Shown: positions 34,306 to 43,780, numbered from the stretch's first letter. The stretch is DNA of 64,000 nt from JAHEJE01 sp965216335 (GCA_965216335.1 OZ244154.1:1240001-1304000), one strand, 5' to 3'. The notes: a model not told the origin generated them from the letters alone. A program made the numbers and translations.

Positions 34306-35250
34306 TCAGGCCGCCTCACGGTTCAGCGGCTGACACATGCAATGCACGCCGCCGCCCGCCCGGGTGAACATCGTCATGTCGGGGTCATAGACCGTAAAGC
34401 CCATCGCCCGCATCTTGGCATTGAGATCCTTGGCACCTGCCGTCGAAAGGATCCGGTCGTTCCCGAGCGCCACCACATTGCATCCGAGCGTCATCGTCTC
34501 CTTGAACGTCGCCGGAATGATCTCGATGCCCTTCGACTTGATCCAATCGACGATATCTTCGTCGGTGGTATCGAGGCACACCGCGGCGCATGTCTCGTTC
34601 AGCATGCACACCATCAGATCGATATGCACGTAGAACGAGTCGATCGGCGCGAACTTCACGTCCCAGCCCTCTGCCTCGACCCAGCCCGCCACCTGCTCGG
34701 CAGCAACGCGCTCGCTGCGATGGTCCGTGTATCCGATCAGCGCCGCCTTGTGGCCGACCATGTTGAAATCGCCGCCCTCGAAGTTACCCGAACTGACCAT
34801 GTCGTAGATCGGAATGCCGTGCTCAAGGTAAAACCGCAAAGCGGCAGCGTACTCGCCGCGCCGGCGTGGGTTGGCCATCTGGCAGATCACCGCGCCATAG
34901 GGCGTCATGAAGCTCGAGTCGCGGGCATAGACCTGATAGGGATTGTACTCATCGAGCGGCAGGAAGTGACAGTTCACACCAGCACTTTCATAGGCGTCCA
35001 CCATCTCGCGGTGCTGGCGCATCGCCACCTGCTTGTCGAACTGATAACCGCGCCGGATCGTGTCGCGCACCAGCGCGCTGAACGCGGCATTCTCATCTCC
35101 CATCCATCGGAAACCCTCGACCGGCCCGAGCAGGACATCCTTCAGCATTCCGGTTTCCGACCGCAAATGCCAGTCGCCCATCACCGGCGTGCCGCCGCCT
35201 TCAACTCGTGCCCGCAACGGCACGGCGCCATTTGTCTGCGTCATGTCCAA
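34306..35250 (-). CDS. Amidinohydrolase of the DDAH/arginine deiminase superfamily
   Basis: The product has 314 residues. It shows the guanidine-modifying (pentein) fold: YARDSSF, the substrate-binding NFEGGDF, the catalytic His in YVHIDLM and the nucleophilic Cys in GGGVHCMCQPL near the C-terminus. Relatives cleave dimethylarginine, arginine or agmatine, or transfer amidino groups; the exact substrate is open. It is the first gene of the four-gene operon, 49 bp after a GNAT gene on the same strand. Confidence 0.85.
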   Translation of the reverse strand: MDMTQTNGAVPLRARVEGGGTPVMGDWHLRSETGMLKDVLLGPVEGFRWMGDENAAFSALVRDTIRRGYQFDKQVAMRQHREMVDAYESAGVNCHFLPLDEYNPYQVYARDSSFMTPYGAVICQMANPRRRGEYAAALRFYLEHGIPIYDMVSSGNFEGGDFNMVGHKAALIGYTDHRSERVAAEQVAGWVEAEGWDVKFAPIDSFYVHIDLMVCMLNETCAAVCLDTTDEDIVDWIKSKGIEIIPATFKETMTLGCNVVALGNDRILSTAGAKDLNAKMRAMGFTVYDPDMTMFTRAGGGVHCMCQPLNREAA

Positions 35251-35299
35251 CTCTCCAGCATTTCAAGACGTTCGAAACAGGCCGCAACCCTATTCTCAC

Positions 35300-35863
35300 T
35301 CAGTAGGGCGCGTCAAAATAATCTTCTGCACTGAGGGTGAAGATATGAATGCAATCGCTTCGTTTGGTTCTGGCCGGCGGCTGCGCTCCAACGATCCGGT
35401 CTTCGTGCAGGCCGCATTTCTGCGCCACCCGCAGCGATGCCCGATTGTCTGCCTTCACCTTGCACCACACGTTGTGGGCGTTGAGCCGTTCAATGGCGAC
35501 GGCCGCAAGCGCGCTCGCCAGTTCGCTGCCCAATCCCCTGTTCCACCAGGCCGGATCGATCCCCCAACCGATCTCCGCTACGCCCTTTTCATGGAAGATG
35601 ATGAACCCATCGCCACGCAGACTGCGCGTCTCGCGGCACTCGGCTGCCAGGTGCCAGGTCACCCGGCCCTTGCGATCCTGCCGCGACACTGCGCGTGAGA
35701 TGAACTGGTGCACCGCATATTCGCTCGGGTAACGGACCGCCAGATACTGCTGATACTCGGGTCGTGTCATGAACTTGGCAAAGCCACGCGCATCACTCAG
35801 TGCAATCTCGCGTAGTCGCAGAGATGCAGTCGAAACCGTTGGCAACAACGTCAGAGCAGTCAT
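35300..35863 (-). CDS. GNAT acetyltransferase (RimJ/RimL type)
   Basis: The product has 187 residues from ATG 35863, chosen because GAGG lies 9 nt upstream; a GTG at 35872 is possible. The first strand has TASLRLREIALSDA, the acetyl-CoA region has WWNRGLGSELASALAAVA and ADNRASLRVAQKCG. It may acetylate a protein N-terminus, amino acid or metabolite. It could be transcribed with the amidinohydrolase operon. Confidence 0.85.
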   Translation of the reverse strand: MTALTLLPTVSTASLRLREIALSDARGFAKFMTRPEYQQYLAVRYPSEYAVHQFISRAVSRQDRKGRVTWHLAAECRETRSLRGDGFIIFHEKGVAEIGWGIDPAWWNRGLGSELASALAAVAIERLNAHNVWCKVKADNRASLRVAQKCGLHEDRIVGAQPPARTKRSDCIHIFTLSAEDYFDAPY

Positions 35864-35951
35864 CACGGCCACCCTCGGAACACGCCCCCGTCACCTTGGA
35901 TGGTAGCCACCAAACCCCGGCCTTGTCGAGAGGCAATCCCGGCCTGGCTGC

Positions 35952-37868
35952 CTACCAGCCACCCCCGCCGCCACCGCCGCCACCGCCGCCGGACGATCCG
36001 CCACCCGACGATCCCGACCCGGACGATTGCGGCGTGGCCGCTGCCATGCTGTCCGACATCGCCGACACCATGCCCTCGGTCGCCCGGCCGATGTTGTGGC
36101 CATCCCAATGACGCCCGGAATACCAACCCGGCCGGTAGTCGTCCGGCTCGATGTGCATCCGTGCCATGTGCTCCGCGAAAGCGTCCGACCACGGCTTTTC
36201 CACCCCCAGCGCCACGGCATAGGGCAGATACTTCTCAAACAGCGTTTCCGACATGTCCGGCCGCCCGGCCATGTTCATGCGCTCGGCCTCGGCGACCGAC
36301 AGGTACATCTTGAAGCCCTCGATCTGGTCCATCACCTTGCGCCCCACCGGTGTCGGAGCCCGGACCAGGTTGTAAAACACCACCAGCGCGGCAATCATCA
36401 GCGCCAGCACGATGCCGGGCACCGCGATGTACATCTTCAGCAACACAAGATACCAGGCCAGAACCGCCAGGATACCGACGCCGGCGACAAGCATCAGCAG
36501 ACCGAATGTCTTGGCGATGATGCCCGACGACGGCGACTTAAGATTCCATCGGCCCGCGAGCACCAGCATAGTGCCGGCCATGACACCTACGCCCGCGCCG
36601 ATCATGGCGCCAACTTGATCTTCCGGCGGCTGTTGCAAAACAAAAAAGCCCACGATCGTCGCAATGGTCAGCGCTATGCCGACGATGAAGTAACCCCGGT
36701 TGTTCTTGAAGAACACGTCCCGGTGTTCACCCAGCAATGCCGTGCGGAAGCTCTGGCGCGCCGACACGTAGCGCTTGGCGCTGTGTTCCACGAAGTCGAA
36801 CCAGTCGGAGCGGTTGAACAGTCTTTGCAAAAGCACTTTTTCGCCGACAGGCAGACCGGTGATTGATCGGTCAATCACTTCCATACTCACAGAATCATCG
36901 CTGCTCTGCTTGATCCGTATCTTGCCTTTTACCGCCAGCGACACAAACGCGGCAATCAGCGCCTTCGACGCCCCGCGCCCGGCGCTGACTAGGCCCATGT
37001 AGTGTACGTAACTCACGGCCGCCGGCGATAGCCCGTCGGGCGGTGCGAACAGCGGAATGATCACCCCTGGTTCTGGGTCCCGGCCAATCCTCAGCCAGGT
37101 CCGGAAGTAGTACCACAGCGCCCCCAGCGCGCCTCCGAACAGGCCGACCAGCCCAAGGTTGTTGGTCAGCCAGCCCCAGGCCGCCACGCTGCCTGAAGGC
37201 TCGGCAACGATACCCTTCTGCCAACTGGCAGACACGGTTATACCCTCGTAGCGCTGCAGGCGGCGCGTGGTTGTGAACTCGGCAATGTTGTCGGTGATCA
37301 GTACACCTTTGAAATCCTGCCCCTTGGCCCCCCGCCGCCCGGTATAGGCCGCAATCTGTTTGATCTTGGCCCCCTCCGGCGCCACGATCCGCGCCGTTGC
37401 CGAACGGATCGGGAAACTCCATCGCGTGCCGGTGGCGTTCCAATAGATCTCATCGAAATCATCGAAGAACCCGACCTGCTGATCCATCCGGTAGCGGAAT
37501 GTGTAGGTGTAGATCCCCTGATCGAGATAAGTCGACTTCTTACCGGCATAGATGCGGATATCCGCATTGCGGGTCTCGGTGAAATGCGGTTCGTCGCGCC
37601 CGTCACGTTCGACATCGAGCAGTTCAAAACCACCTGAACGCCGGTCGCCCATCGGCCCCAGCTTGTAGACCGGGATATCGCGGAAAATGCCACGCCGGAT
37701 TTGCCGGCCCTCAGCCCGCACCCGAATGGTCTCGGTGATGACGACGCTGGCGTCGGTCTCTACCTCGATCAGCGTCTCGAATGACAGTATTTCTTCCGCC
37801 GCCCGCGCCACCGGTGCGGCAACAAGAACCGCCAGCGCGACAAGCAGAACCCGACAAATGCTGTTCAT
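35952..37868 (-). CDS. DUF2207 membrane protein with poly-Gly tail
   Basis: The product has 638 residues. A signal peptide (cleavage near ARA-AEE) precedes an extracytoplasmic DUF2207 domain (SVVITETIRVRAEGRQIRRGIFRDIP, FRYRMDQQVGFFDDFDEIYWN). A transmembrane helix lies near residue 240 and two to four more lie at 390-500. A soluble C-terminal part ends in Ser/Gly repeats, eleven Gly and a final Trp. DUF2207 proteins commonly pair with LemA; their function is unresolved. It lies 11 bp after lemA. Confidence 0.9.
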   Translation of the reverse strand: MNSICRVLLVALAVLVAAPVARAAEEILSFETLIEVETDASVVITETIRVRAEGRQIRRGIFRDIPVYKLGPMGDRRSGGFELLDVERDGRDEPHFTETRNADIRIYAGKKSTYLDQGIYTYTFRYRMDQQVGFFDDFDEIYWNATGTRWSFPIRSATARIVAPEGAKIKQIAAYTGRRGAKGQDFKGVLITDNIAEFTTTRRLQRYEGITVSASWQKGIVAEPSGSVAAWGWLTNNLGLVGLFGGALGALWYYFRTWLRIGRDPEPGVIIPLFAPPDGLSPAAVSYVHYMGLVSAGRGASKALIAAFVSLAVKGKIRIKQSSDDSVSMEVIDRSITGLPVGEKVLLQRLFNRSDWFDFVEHSAKRYVSARQSFRTALLGEHRDVFFKNNRGYFIVGIALTIATIVGFFVLQQPPEDQVGAMIGAGVGVMAGTMLVLAGRWNLKSPSSGIIAKTFGLLMLVAGVGILAVLAWYLVLLKMYIAVPGIVLALMIAALVVFYNLVRAPTPVGRKVMDQIEGFKMYLSVAEAERMNMAGRPDMSETLFEKYLPYAVALGVEKPWSDAFAEHMARMHIEPDDYRPGWYSGRHWDGHNIGRATEGMVSAMSDSMAAATPQSSGSGSSGGGSSGGGGGGGGGGGW

Positions 37869-37879
37869 CGGTTCGCGCG

Positions 37880-38437
37880 TCAGAATTCGACCTTCGGTAC
37901 CGCCCTGTCCGCATCGTCCTCGATTTCGAAGAATTCCGCTTTGAGGAACTTGAAGAAATTGGCGATCAGGTTGCTTGGAAACGACTCGATCATCACGTTC
38001 AAATTGCGCACCGCGCCATTGTAGTAGCGCCGCGACATCTGGATCTCGTTCTCAATCGTCTCCAGCGACTGCTGAAACTCCATGACGTTTTCATTCGCTT
38101 TGAGATCGGGATAATTCTCCATCACCGCAAACAGCTTGATCAGACCGGCCGACAACGCACTTTCAGCTTGCCCGCGTTCCGCCGGCGATTTTTTTTCGGC
38201 CTCTTCCGCATTGGCTCTCAGACGCGTCACTTCCGTCAGCAGATCCTTTTCGTGCTTCATGTACCCCTTGACCGTGTTCAGCAGGTTGGGAATCAGGTTC
38301 GAGCGCCGCTTGAGCTGCACGTCGATGCCGCTCCAGCCCTCTTCGACCATGTTCTTGTTCTTCACCAGCTTGTTGTAGATCGAGATGCCGTAGAGGATGA
38401 TCGCCGCCAGCACCGCAATGATAATTGTCAGGGTCAT
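37880..38437 (-). CDS. lemA: LemA family protein
   Basis: The product has 185 residues. One N-terminal transmembrane helix (LTIIIAVLAAIILYGISIYNKL) is followed by the helical LemA domain: EEGWSGIDVQLKRRSNLIPN, TRLRANAEEAEK, YPDLKANENVMEFQQSLE and RRYYNGAVRNLN. It is an inner-membrane anchored protein of unknown role, co-transcribed with the DUF2207 gene. Confidence 0.94.
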   Translation of the reverse strand: MTLTIIIAVLAAIILYGISIYNKLVKNKNMVEEGWSGIDVQLKRRSNLIPNLLNTVKGYMKHEKDLLTEVTRLRANAEEAEKKSPAERGQAESALSAGLIKLFAVMENYPDLKANENVMEFQQSLETIENEIQMSRRYYNGAVRNLNVMIESFPSNLIANFFKFLKAEFFEIEDDADRAVPKVEF

Positions 38438-38512
38438 TCGCTCCCCCCAGTAGAAAGAATCGCCAAAATCCGGCTCACTTTACGTCATCGCGCCGATAAT
38501 TCACAGCGCAAC

Positions 38513-38536
38513 AAAAAACGGCCCGCAATAGGGCCG
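38513..38536 (-). terminator. Terminator after rplQ
   Basis: On the minus strand the stem CGGCCC/GGGCCG (loop TATTGC) is followed by six T (complement of 38513-38518). It sits 30 bp after the rplQ stop and closes the ribosomal supercluster. Confidence 0.85.
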
Positions 38537-38565
38537 CTTTCGATAACCCGTTACCTGGGCAAGCC

Positions 38566-39000
38566 TTATGCGGCCGCGCCCTCTTCGACGGCGGCATCGT
38601 CGTCCACCATCACCGGACCGGAGTCCTTGCCCTTTTCGCTCTCGTCGCGATCTACCAGCTCGATGACCGCCATCGGCGCAGAGTCGCCATAGCGGAATCC
38701 GGCCTTCATGACCCGGGCGTAACCGCCGTTGCGGTCCTTGTAGCGAGCACCTAGCACGTCGAACAGCTTTGCCACCTGGTCCTTGTCGCCGATCCGCGAA
38801 ATGGCCTGGCGGCGGGCATGCAGGTCGCCGCGCTTGGCCAGCGTGATCAGCTTGTCCACGATCGGGCGCAGCTCCTTGGCCTTCGGCAGCGTCGTGACGA
38901 TCTGCTCGTGCTTGATCAAGGCGGCCGCCATGTTGGCGAACATCGCCTTGCGGTGCGATGCGGTGCGGTTGAGCTTGCGGCCCCTGTTGCCGTGACGCAT
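38566..39000 (-). CDS. rplQ: 50S ribosomal protein L17
   Basis: The product has 144 residues. The N-terminus is RHGNRGRKLNRTASHRKAM and the core ends at APMAVIELVDRD. A 25-residue acidic, Ala-rich tail (VMVDDDAAVEEGAAA) extends beyond the E. coli length. It is the last gene of the alpha operon. Confidence 0.97.
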   Translation of the reverse strand: MRHGNRGRKLNRTASHRKAMFANMAAALIKHEQIVTTLPKAKELRPIVDKLITLAKRGDLHARRQAISRIGDKDQVAKLFDVLGARYKDRNGGYARVMKAGFRYGDSAPMAVIELVDRDESEKGKDSGPVMVDDDAAVEEGAAA

Positions 39001-39035
39001 GACTTATCTCCTAAACAGCGAGCGTGCTTGGCGCC

Positions 39036-40058
39036 CTAGTAGTGAGTTTCGAATTTCTTGGCCAGATCTTCGATGTTCTCCGGCGGCCAGTTCGGCACTT
39101 CCATACCCAGGTGCAGACCCATCTGGGCGAGTACTTCCTTGATCTCGTTGAGCGACTTGCGGCCAAAGTTCGGGGTGCGCAGCATCTCCGCTTCGGTCTT
39201 CTGAATGAGGTCGCCGATATAGACGATATTGTCGTTCTTCAGGCAGTTTGCCGAACGCACCGAAAGCTCGAGTTCGTCGACCTTCTTGAGCAGAGCTGCG
39301 TTGAACTCCAGTTCGGGGCTCTCTTCTTCGACAACCTGGCTGACCGGCTCCTCGAAGTTGATGAAGATTTGCAGCTGGTCCTGCAGAATGCGCGCGGCAT
39401 AGGCCAGCGCATCGTCCGGCAGAACCGAGCCGTCGGTCTCGATGGTCAGTGTCAGTTTGTCATAATCGAGGATCTGGCCTTCGCGGGTGTTTTCGACCTT
39501 GTAGGACACACGCTTGACCGGGCTGTACAGGCTGTCGACCGGGATCAGCCCGATCGGCGCATCTTCCGGCCGGTTGCGGTCGGCCGCGACATAGCCCTTG
39601 CCCGTGCGCACCGTGAACTCCATGCGAACCTCGGCACCTTCATCAAGCGTGCAGATGACATGCTCAGGGTTAAGCACCCGGATATCGCCGGTTTCCTGAA
39701 TGTCGCCGGCCGTGACGACACCCGGACCTTCCTTGCGCAGCAGCAGACGTTTGGCGCCCTCGGCTTCCATGGCAAAGGAGATTTCCTTGATGTTCAGCAC
39801 GATGTCGGTGACATCTTCGCGCACACCGGCAATCGAGGAGAACTCATGCAGTACACCGTCGATCTGAACCGAGGTCACCGCAGCACCCTGCAGCGATGAC
39901 AGAAGCACCCGGCGCAGCGCGTTGCCGAGCGTCATGCCGAATCCGCGCTCCAGCGGCTCGGCGACCACCGTGGCCACATTCGGGTTCACCGCCTTGGCGT
40001 TGATGTCCAGCTTGTTCGGCTTGATCAGCTCGAGCCAGTTCTTGTGGTTTACATCCAT
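39036..40058 (-). CDS. rpoA: RNA polymerase alpha subunit
   Basis: The product has 340 residues. The N-terminal assembly domain has RGFGMTLGNALRRVLLSS. The C-terminal domain has ELELSVRSANCLKNDNI and TPNFGRKSLNEIKEVLA, which contacts UP elements and activators. It lies between rpsK and rplQ; rpsD is absent from this operon, as usual in alphaproteobacteria. Confidence 0.98.
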   Translation of the reverse strand: MDVNHKNWLELIKPNKLDINAKAVNPNVATVVAEPLERGFGMTLGNALRRVLLSSLQGAAVTSVQIDGVLHEFSSIAGVREDVTDIVLNIKEISFAMEAEGAKRLLLRKEGPGVVTAGDIQETGDIRVLNPEHVICTLDEGAEVRMEFTVRTGKGYVAADRNRPEDAPIGLIPVDSLYSPVKRVSYKVENTREGQILDYDKLTLTIETDGSVLPDDALAYAARILQDQLQIFINFEEPVSQVVEEESPELEFNAALLKKVDELELSVRSANCLKNDNIVYIGDLIQKTEAEMLRTPNFGRKSLNEIKEVLAQMGLHLGMEVPNWPPENIEDLAKKFETHY

Positions 40059-40168
40059 GATAACATCTCATCCTGGCTTGCCGTGATCCACTACCCCGGA
40101 TCAGCGGCGGGAAGAACCATAAAACAATCTGTGCTGGCGGCCTGCTGCCGCCCGGCGCAGGGGTACGC

Positions 40169-40558
40169 CTAGACGCGGCGGCGCTTGGGTGGGCGCACAC
40201 CATTGTGCGGGATCGGCGTAACGTCCCGGATTGTGGTAACCTGCAGCCCGCAAGCCTGAAGCGCGCGAAGGGCTGATTCACGGCCCGAACCCGGTCCGCA
40301 AACCTCGACCTCAACAGTCTTCATGCCGTGTTCCATCGCCGCTTTCCCGGCCTGCTCCGCCGCCACCTGCGCGGCGTAAGGTGTCGACTTGCGCGACCCC
40401 TTGAAGCCCATCTTGCCGGCCGATGACCACGAGATCGCGTTGCCCTGCACATCGGTAATGGTGATCATCGTATTGTTGAACGATGAATTCACATGCACCA
40501 CGCCGGAGGTAATGTTCTTACGCTCTTTGCGGCGTGGACGTGTTGGTTCCTTGGCCAT
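40169..40558 (-). CDS. rpsK: 30S ribosomal protein S11
   Basis: The product has 129 residues. It contains GVVHVNSSFNNTMITITD, the platform rRNA-binding part, and ends in the typical IPHNGVRPPKRRRV. It is 27 bp after rpsM. Confidence 0.98.
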   Translation of the reverse strand: MAKEPTRPRRKERKNITSGVVHVNSSFNNTMITITDVQGNAISWSSAGKMGFKGSRKSTPYAAQVAAEQAGKAAMEHGMKTVEVEVCGPGSGRESALRALQACGLQVTTIRDVTPIPHNGVRPPKRRRV

Positions 40559-40585
40559 ATGTAATTTACCTTCTCAGCCGCCCAG

Positions 40586-40954
40586 TTACTTCTTTTTGCC
40601 GGCAATCGACTTGGCCGGACCCTTGCGGGTGCGCGCGTTGGTGTGAGTGCGCTGGCCGCGAACCGGCAGGCCGCGGCGGTGACGCAGGCCGCGATAGCAG
40701 CCAAGGTCCATCAGCCGCTTGACGTTCATCGCCGTCTCGCGTCTGAGATCGCCTTCCACCATGTAGTCGGCATCGATCACCTCGCGGATCTGGATCACCT
40801 CGGCATCGCTCAGCTCGTTCACCCGGCGCGCCCGGTCGATACTGACCTTCTCGCAGATCTCATCGGCCTTTTTCGGACCGATACCATGAATGTATTGAAG
40901 CGCGATCAGGACGCGCTTGTTCGTCGGTATGTTGACGCCTGCAATACGGGCCAC
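40586..40954 (-). CDS. rpsM: 30S ribosomal protein S13
   Basis: The product has 122 residues, with a GTG start. ARIAGVNIPTNKRVLIALQ begins the head-binding domain. The C-terminus GLPVRGQRTHTNARTRKG reaches toward P-site tRNA. It is the first gene after the internal promoter at 41115-41143. Confidence 0.98.
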   Translation of the reverse strand: MARIAGVNIPTNKRVLIALQYIHGIGPKKADEICEKVSIDRARRVNELSDAEVIQIREVIDADYMVEGDLRRETAMNVKRLMDLGCYRGLRHRRGLPVRGQRTHTNARTRKGPAKSIAGKKK

Positions 40955-41114
40955 GTCAGTATTCTCCTACACCAGTTGCGGGACCGGCCCGCTGCCGTTT
41001 TCACCTGAACGCCAATCATGTCGCTGAACCTTGTCCGCCAACGACATGAAGGCTGCGCCCAAGCAGGAGAAAGCCCTCCTTGTGGCCAGCCTTTGCAACG
41101 ACAAGAATGACGGG

Positions 41115-41143
41115 TGTTTAAGCCGGAATCTGTTTGGCGTCAA
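41115..41143 (-). promoter_or_regulatory. Internal promoter of the alpha operon
   Basis: TTGACG (41143-41138), a 17-bp spacer and TAAACA (41120-41115) lie in the 218-bp gap between adk and rpsM, giving a leader of about 155 nt before rpsM. The length of the leader would leave room for autogenous control; no fold was established. Confidence 0.65.
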
Positions 41144-41172
41144 CCGGATAAAACCCTGTCACATTGCCGCGA

Positions 41173-41820
41173 TCAAGCGTTCAACACCTCCTCGATCTCG
41201 CGGGTCACATCATCGATGTCCGCCATGCCGTCTACGCTGCGCAGCTTGCCGCGCGCACGGTAGTATTCCTGCAACGGCGCCGTCTCGGCATGATACACCT
41301 CCAAACGGTTGCGCACCGTCTCGGCATTGTCATCCGCGCGCCGCTTGAACTCGGTTGATCCGCACTTGTCGCACACGCCATCCTGTGCCGGTTTCTCCAG
41401 CCGGTCGTGATAACCCTTGCCGCAATTGGCACAGGTGAAGCGGCCCGACACACGGTCGACCAGCACGTCGTCCACCACGGTGATATCGACCACCGCATCC
41501 AGGCTGATGCCCTTGGTTTCCAACAAATCGTCCAGCGCCTCGGCTTGTGCCAAATTGCGCGGAAAGCCATCGAGGATGAAACCGTTCGCCAGATCCGGCT
41601 GGTCGAGCCTGTCTGAAATGATCGCGATGACGATCTCATCGGTCACAAGCTCTCCGGACTTCATGGCCGCCTGGGCCTTCTTGCCGTACTCGGTTTCGTT
41701 GGCGACAGCTTCGCGCAACATGTCCCCGGTCGAAAGCTGCACCAGTCCGCGTGCATCCTGCAAACGCCGCGCCTGCGTGCCCTTGCCGGCACCGGGCGGT
41801 CCAAGCATCACCAATCTCAT
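41173..41820 (-). CDS. adk: Adenylate kinase, zinc-LID type
   Basis: The product has 215 residues. The P-loop is GPPGAGKGTQA. The NMP domain has LSTGDMLREAV, followed by GFILDGFPRNLAQAEAL. The LID holds two Cys pairs, CANCGKGYH and CDKCGS, typical of Zn-binding long-form enzymes. It interconverts AMP, ADP and ATP. Its start overlaps secY by 4 bp. Confidence 0.98.
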   Translation of the reverse strand: MRLVMLGPPGAGKGTQARRLQDARGLVQLSTGDMLREAVANETEYGKKAQAAMKSGELVTDEIVIAIISDRLDQPDLANGFILDGFPRNLAQAEALDDLLETKGISLDAVVDITVVDDVLVDRVSGRFTCANCGKGYHDRLEKPAQDGVCDKCGSTEFKRRADDNAETVRNRLEVYHAETAPLQEYYRARGKLRSVDGMADIDDVTREIEEVLNA

Positions 41821-43148
41821 CGGCGGCCTCCCCTCAACTTGGCTTTCTTCACCAGTCCCTCGTACTGCTGAGCCAGCAGGTGGCTCTGCACCTGGGACAC
41901 GGTGTCCATTGTAACAGACACCACGATCAACAGTGAAGTTCCGCCAAAGTAGAAGGGCACACGAGCGTATGCCGTGAGGAATTCCGGCAGCAGACAGACA
42001 ACCGCCAGATAGAGCGCACCCACCACGGTGATCCGCGTCAGCACGTAGTCGATATATTCAGCCGTCCGCTCACCCGGACGGTAACCCGGAATGAACCCGC
42101 CATACTTCTTCAGATTGTCCGCGGTGTCCTTGGGATCGAACATGATGGCGGTGTAGAAAAAGGCAAAGAAGATGATCATCGCCGCATAGAACGCCAGGAA
42201 CAACGGTTGTCCGCGCCCCAGCAATGCCGTGATGTATGTCAGCCATTCAGGCCCCTGCCCCTGGCTGAAATTCGCCACCGTGATCGGCAGCAGCAGCAGC
42301 GACGACGCGAAGATCGGCGGTATAACACCGGCGGTATTCAGCTTGAGCGGCAGATGGGACGAGTCGCCCTGGAAGATCTTGTTGCCCTGTTGGCGCTTGG
42401 GATACTGAACCAGGATGCGCCGCTGCGCCCGCTCGATGAACACGATACCGGCGATGACGACCAGCGCCATGATGATCACGCCAATGATCAGAAAGGTCGA
42501 CAGCTGGCCCGTACGGCCCAGTTCCAGGGTGCCGACAAGCGCCGATGGCAGCTCGGCGACAATGCCGGCGAAGATGATCAGAGAAATGCCGTTGCCGACA
42601 CCGCGCGCGGTGATCTGCTCACCGAGCCACATTAGGAACACCGTGCCGCCGGTCAGGGTAATCACCGTGGATGCTCTGAAGAACCATCCCGGATCGGTCA
42701 CCACATTGCCCTGGCCTTCTAGCCCCGCGGCGATACCATAGGCCTGCAGCGCCGCCAGTATCACCGTACCGTAGCGGGTGTACTGGTTCATCTTCTTACG
42801 GCCCTGCTCACCCTCTTTCTTGAGTTGAGCAAGGTGCGGTGAAACCGTCGTCATCAGCTGAATGATGATCGAGGCCGAAATATACGGCATGATGGTCAGC
42901 GCGAAGATCGCCATGCGCCCCAGCGCACCGCCGGCCAGACCGTTGATCCAGCCCAGAATACCGGTTGCATTTTGCTGCACCAGCCGAGCCAGCTCCACCG
43001 GATCGACCCCGGGGATCGGGATATAGGTGCCAAGCCTGTATACAATCAGCGCACCCAGCGTGAACCAGATGCGCTTCTTGAGATCTTCTGCCTTGGCGAG
43101 CGCAGAAAAATTGATGTTAGCTGCAAGCTGTTCTGCTGCCGATGCCAT
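41817..43148 (-). CDS. secY: Protein translocase subunit SecY
   Basis: The product has 443 residues with about ten transmembrane helices. Recognisable segments are TYIPIPGVDP, the plug region, TVVSPHLAQLKKEGEQGRKK, PKRQQGNKIFQGDSSHLPLK and AGVIPPIFASSLLLLP. It is the channel of the Sec translocon and the penultimate gene of the spc block before adk. Confidence 0.98.
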   Translation of the reverse strand: MASAAEQLAANINFSALAKAEDLKKRIWFTLGALIVYRLGTYIPIPGVDPVELARLVQQNATGILGWINGLAGGALGRMAIFALTIMPYISASIIIQLMTTVSPHLAQLKKEGEQGRKKMNQYTRYGTVILAALQAYGIAAGLEGQGNVVTDPGWFFRASTVITLTGGTVFLMWLGEQITARGVGNGISLIIFAGIVAELPSALVGTLELGRTGQLSTFLIIGVIIMALVVIAGIVFIERAQRRILVQYPKRQQGNKIFQGDSSHLPLKLNTAGVIPPIFASSLLLLPITVANFSQGQGPEWLTYITALLGRGQPLFLAFYAAMIIFFAFFYTAIMFDPKDTADNLKKYGGFIPGYRPGERTAEYIDYVLTRITVVGALYLAVVCLLPEFLTAYARVPFYFGGTSLLIVVSVTMDTVSQVQSHLLAQQYEGLVKKAKLRGGRR

Positions 43149-43235
43149 CGTTCATCCTTCGCGTATCGCCCCTGACCGCCTTATATCGTGCGGCCCAGGC
43201 CGGGTTACAACCGGCCGCTTGAAACGAAGCCCGCG

Positions 43236-43733
43236 TTAGTCCTTTGCCTTTTCGTCGGCCGCCGGCTTGGCCTCGCGTTCGACAAGCTTGATGCTGCCGC
43301 CGGCCTTCTCAACGGCTGCCGCGGCAGTTTTCGTCGCGTGATCGACCACCAGATTGACTTTCGCCGTCAGTTCCCCCTTGCCCAGCAGCCGCACACCGTC
43401 GCGCGCCTTGGAAAACAAACCGGCTTCAAGCATCGCGGCAGCATCGATCGGTTTCTTGGCGTCGAGCTTCTTGGCATCGACCGCCGCCTGCAGCCGGGCC
43501 AGGTTCACCTCGTTCCAGTCAAGCCGGTTCGGCTTGTTGAAGCCGCGTTTGGGTAACCGCCGGTAGATCGGCATCTGGCCGCCCTCGAACCCGTTGATCG
43601 ACACACCGGACCGCGAAGTCTGCCCCTTCATGCCCCGCCCGGCCGTCTGGCCGACGCCGGAACCGGCGCCACGGCCAACCCGCTTGCGCTTGCTGCGTGC
43701 GCCCGCCTTGTCGGAAATCGTATTGAGCCTCAT
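43236..43733 (-). CDS. rplO: 50S ribosomal protein L15
   Basis: The product has 165 residues. The Gly/Arg-rich N-terminus (KRVGRGAGSGVGQTAGRGMK) penetrates 23S rRNA, followed by GGQMPIYRRLPKRGF. A charged tail (EREAKPAADEKAKD) extends beyond the common core. Confidence 0.97.
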   Translation of the reverse strand: MRLNTISDKAGARSKRKRVGRGAGSGVGQTAGRGMKGQTSRSGVSINGFEGGQMPIYRRLPKRGFNKPNRLDWNEVNLARLQAAVDAKKLDAKKPIDAAAMLEAGLFSKARDGVRLLGKGELTAKVNLVVDHATKTAAAAVEKAGGSIKLVEREAKPAADEKAKD

Positions 43734-43780
43734 CGGACCTGCTCTTTCTCAAAAATAACCCGTCTACCTGCTGCCGGCGA

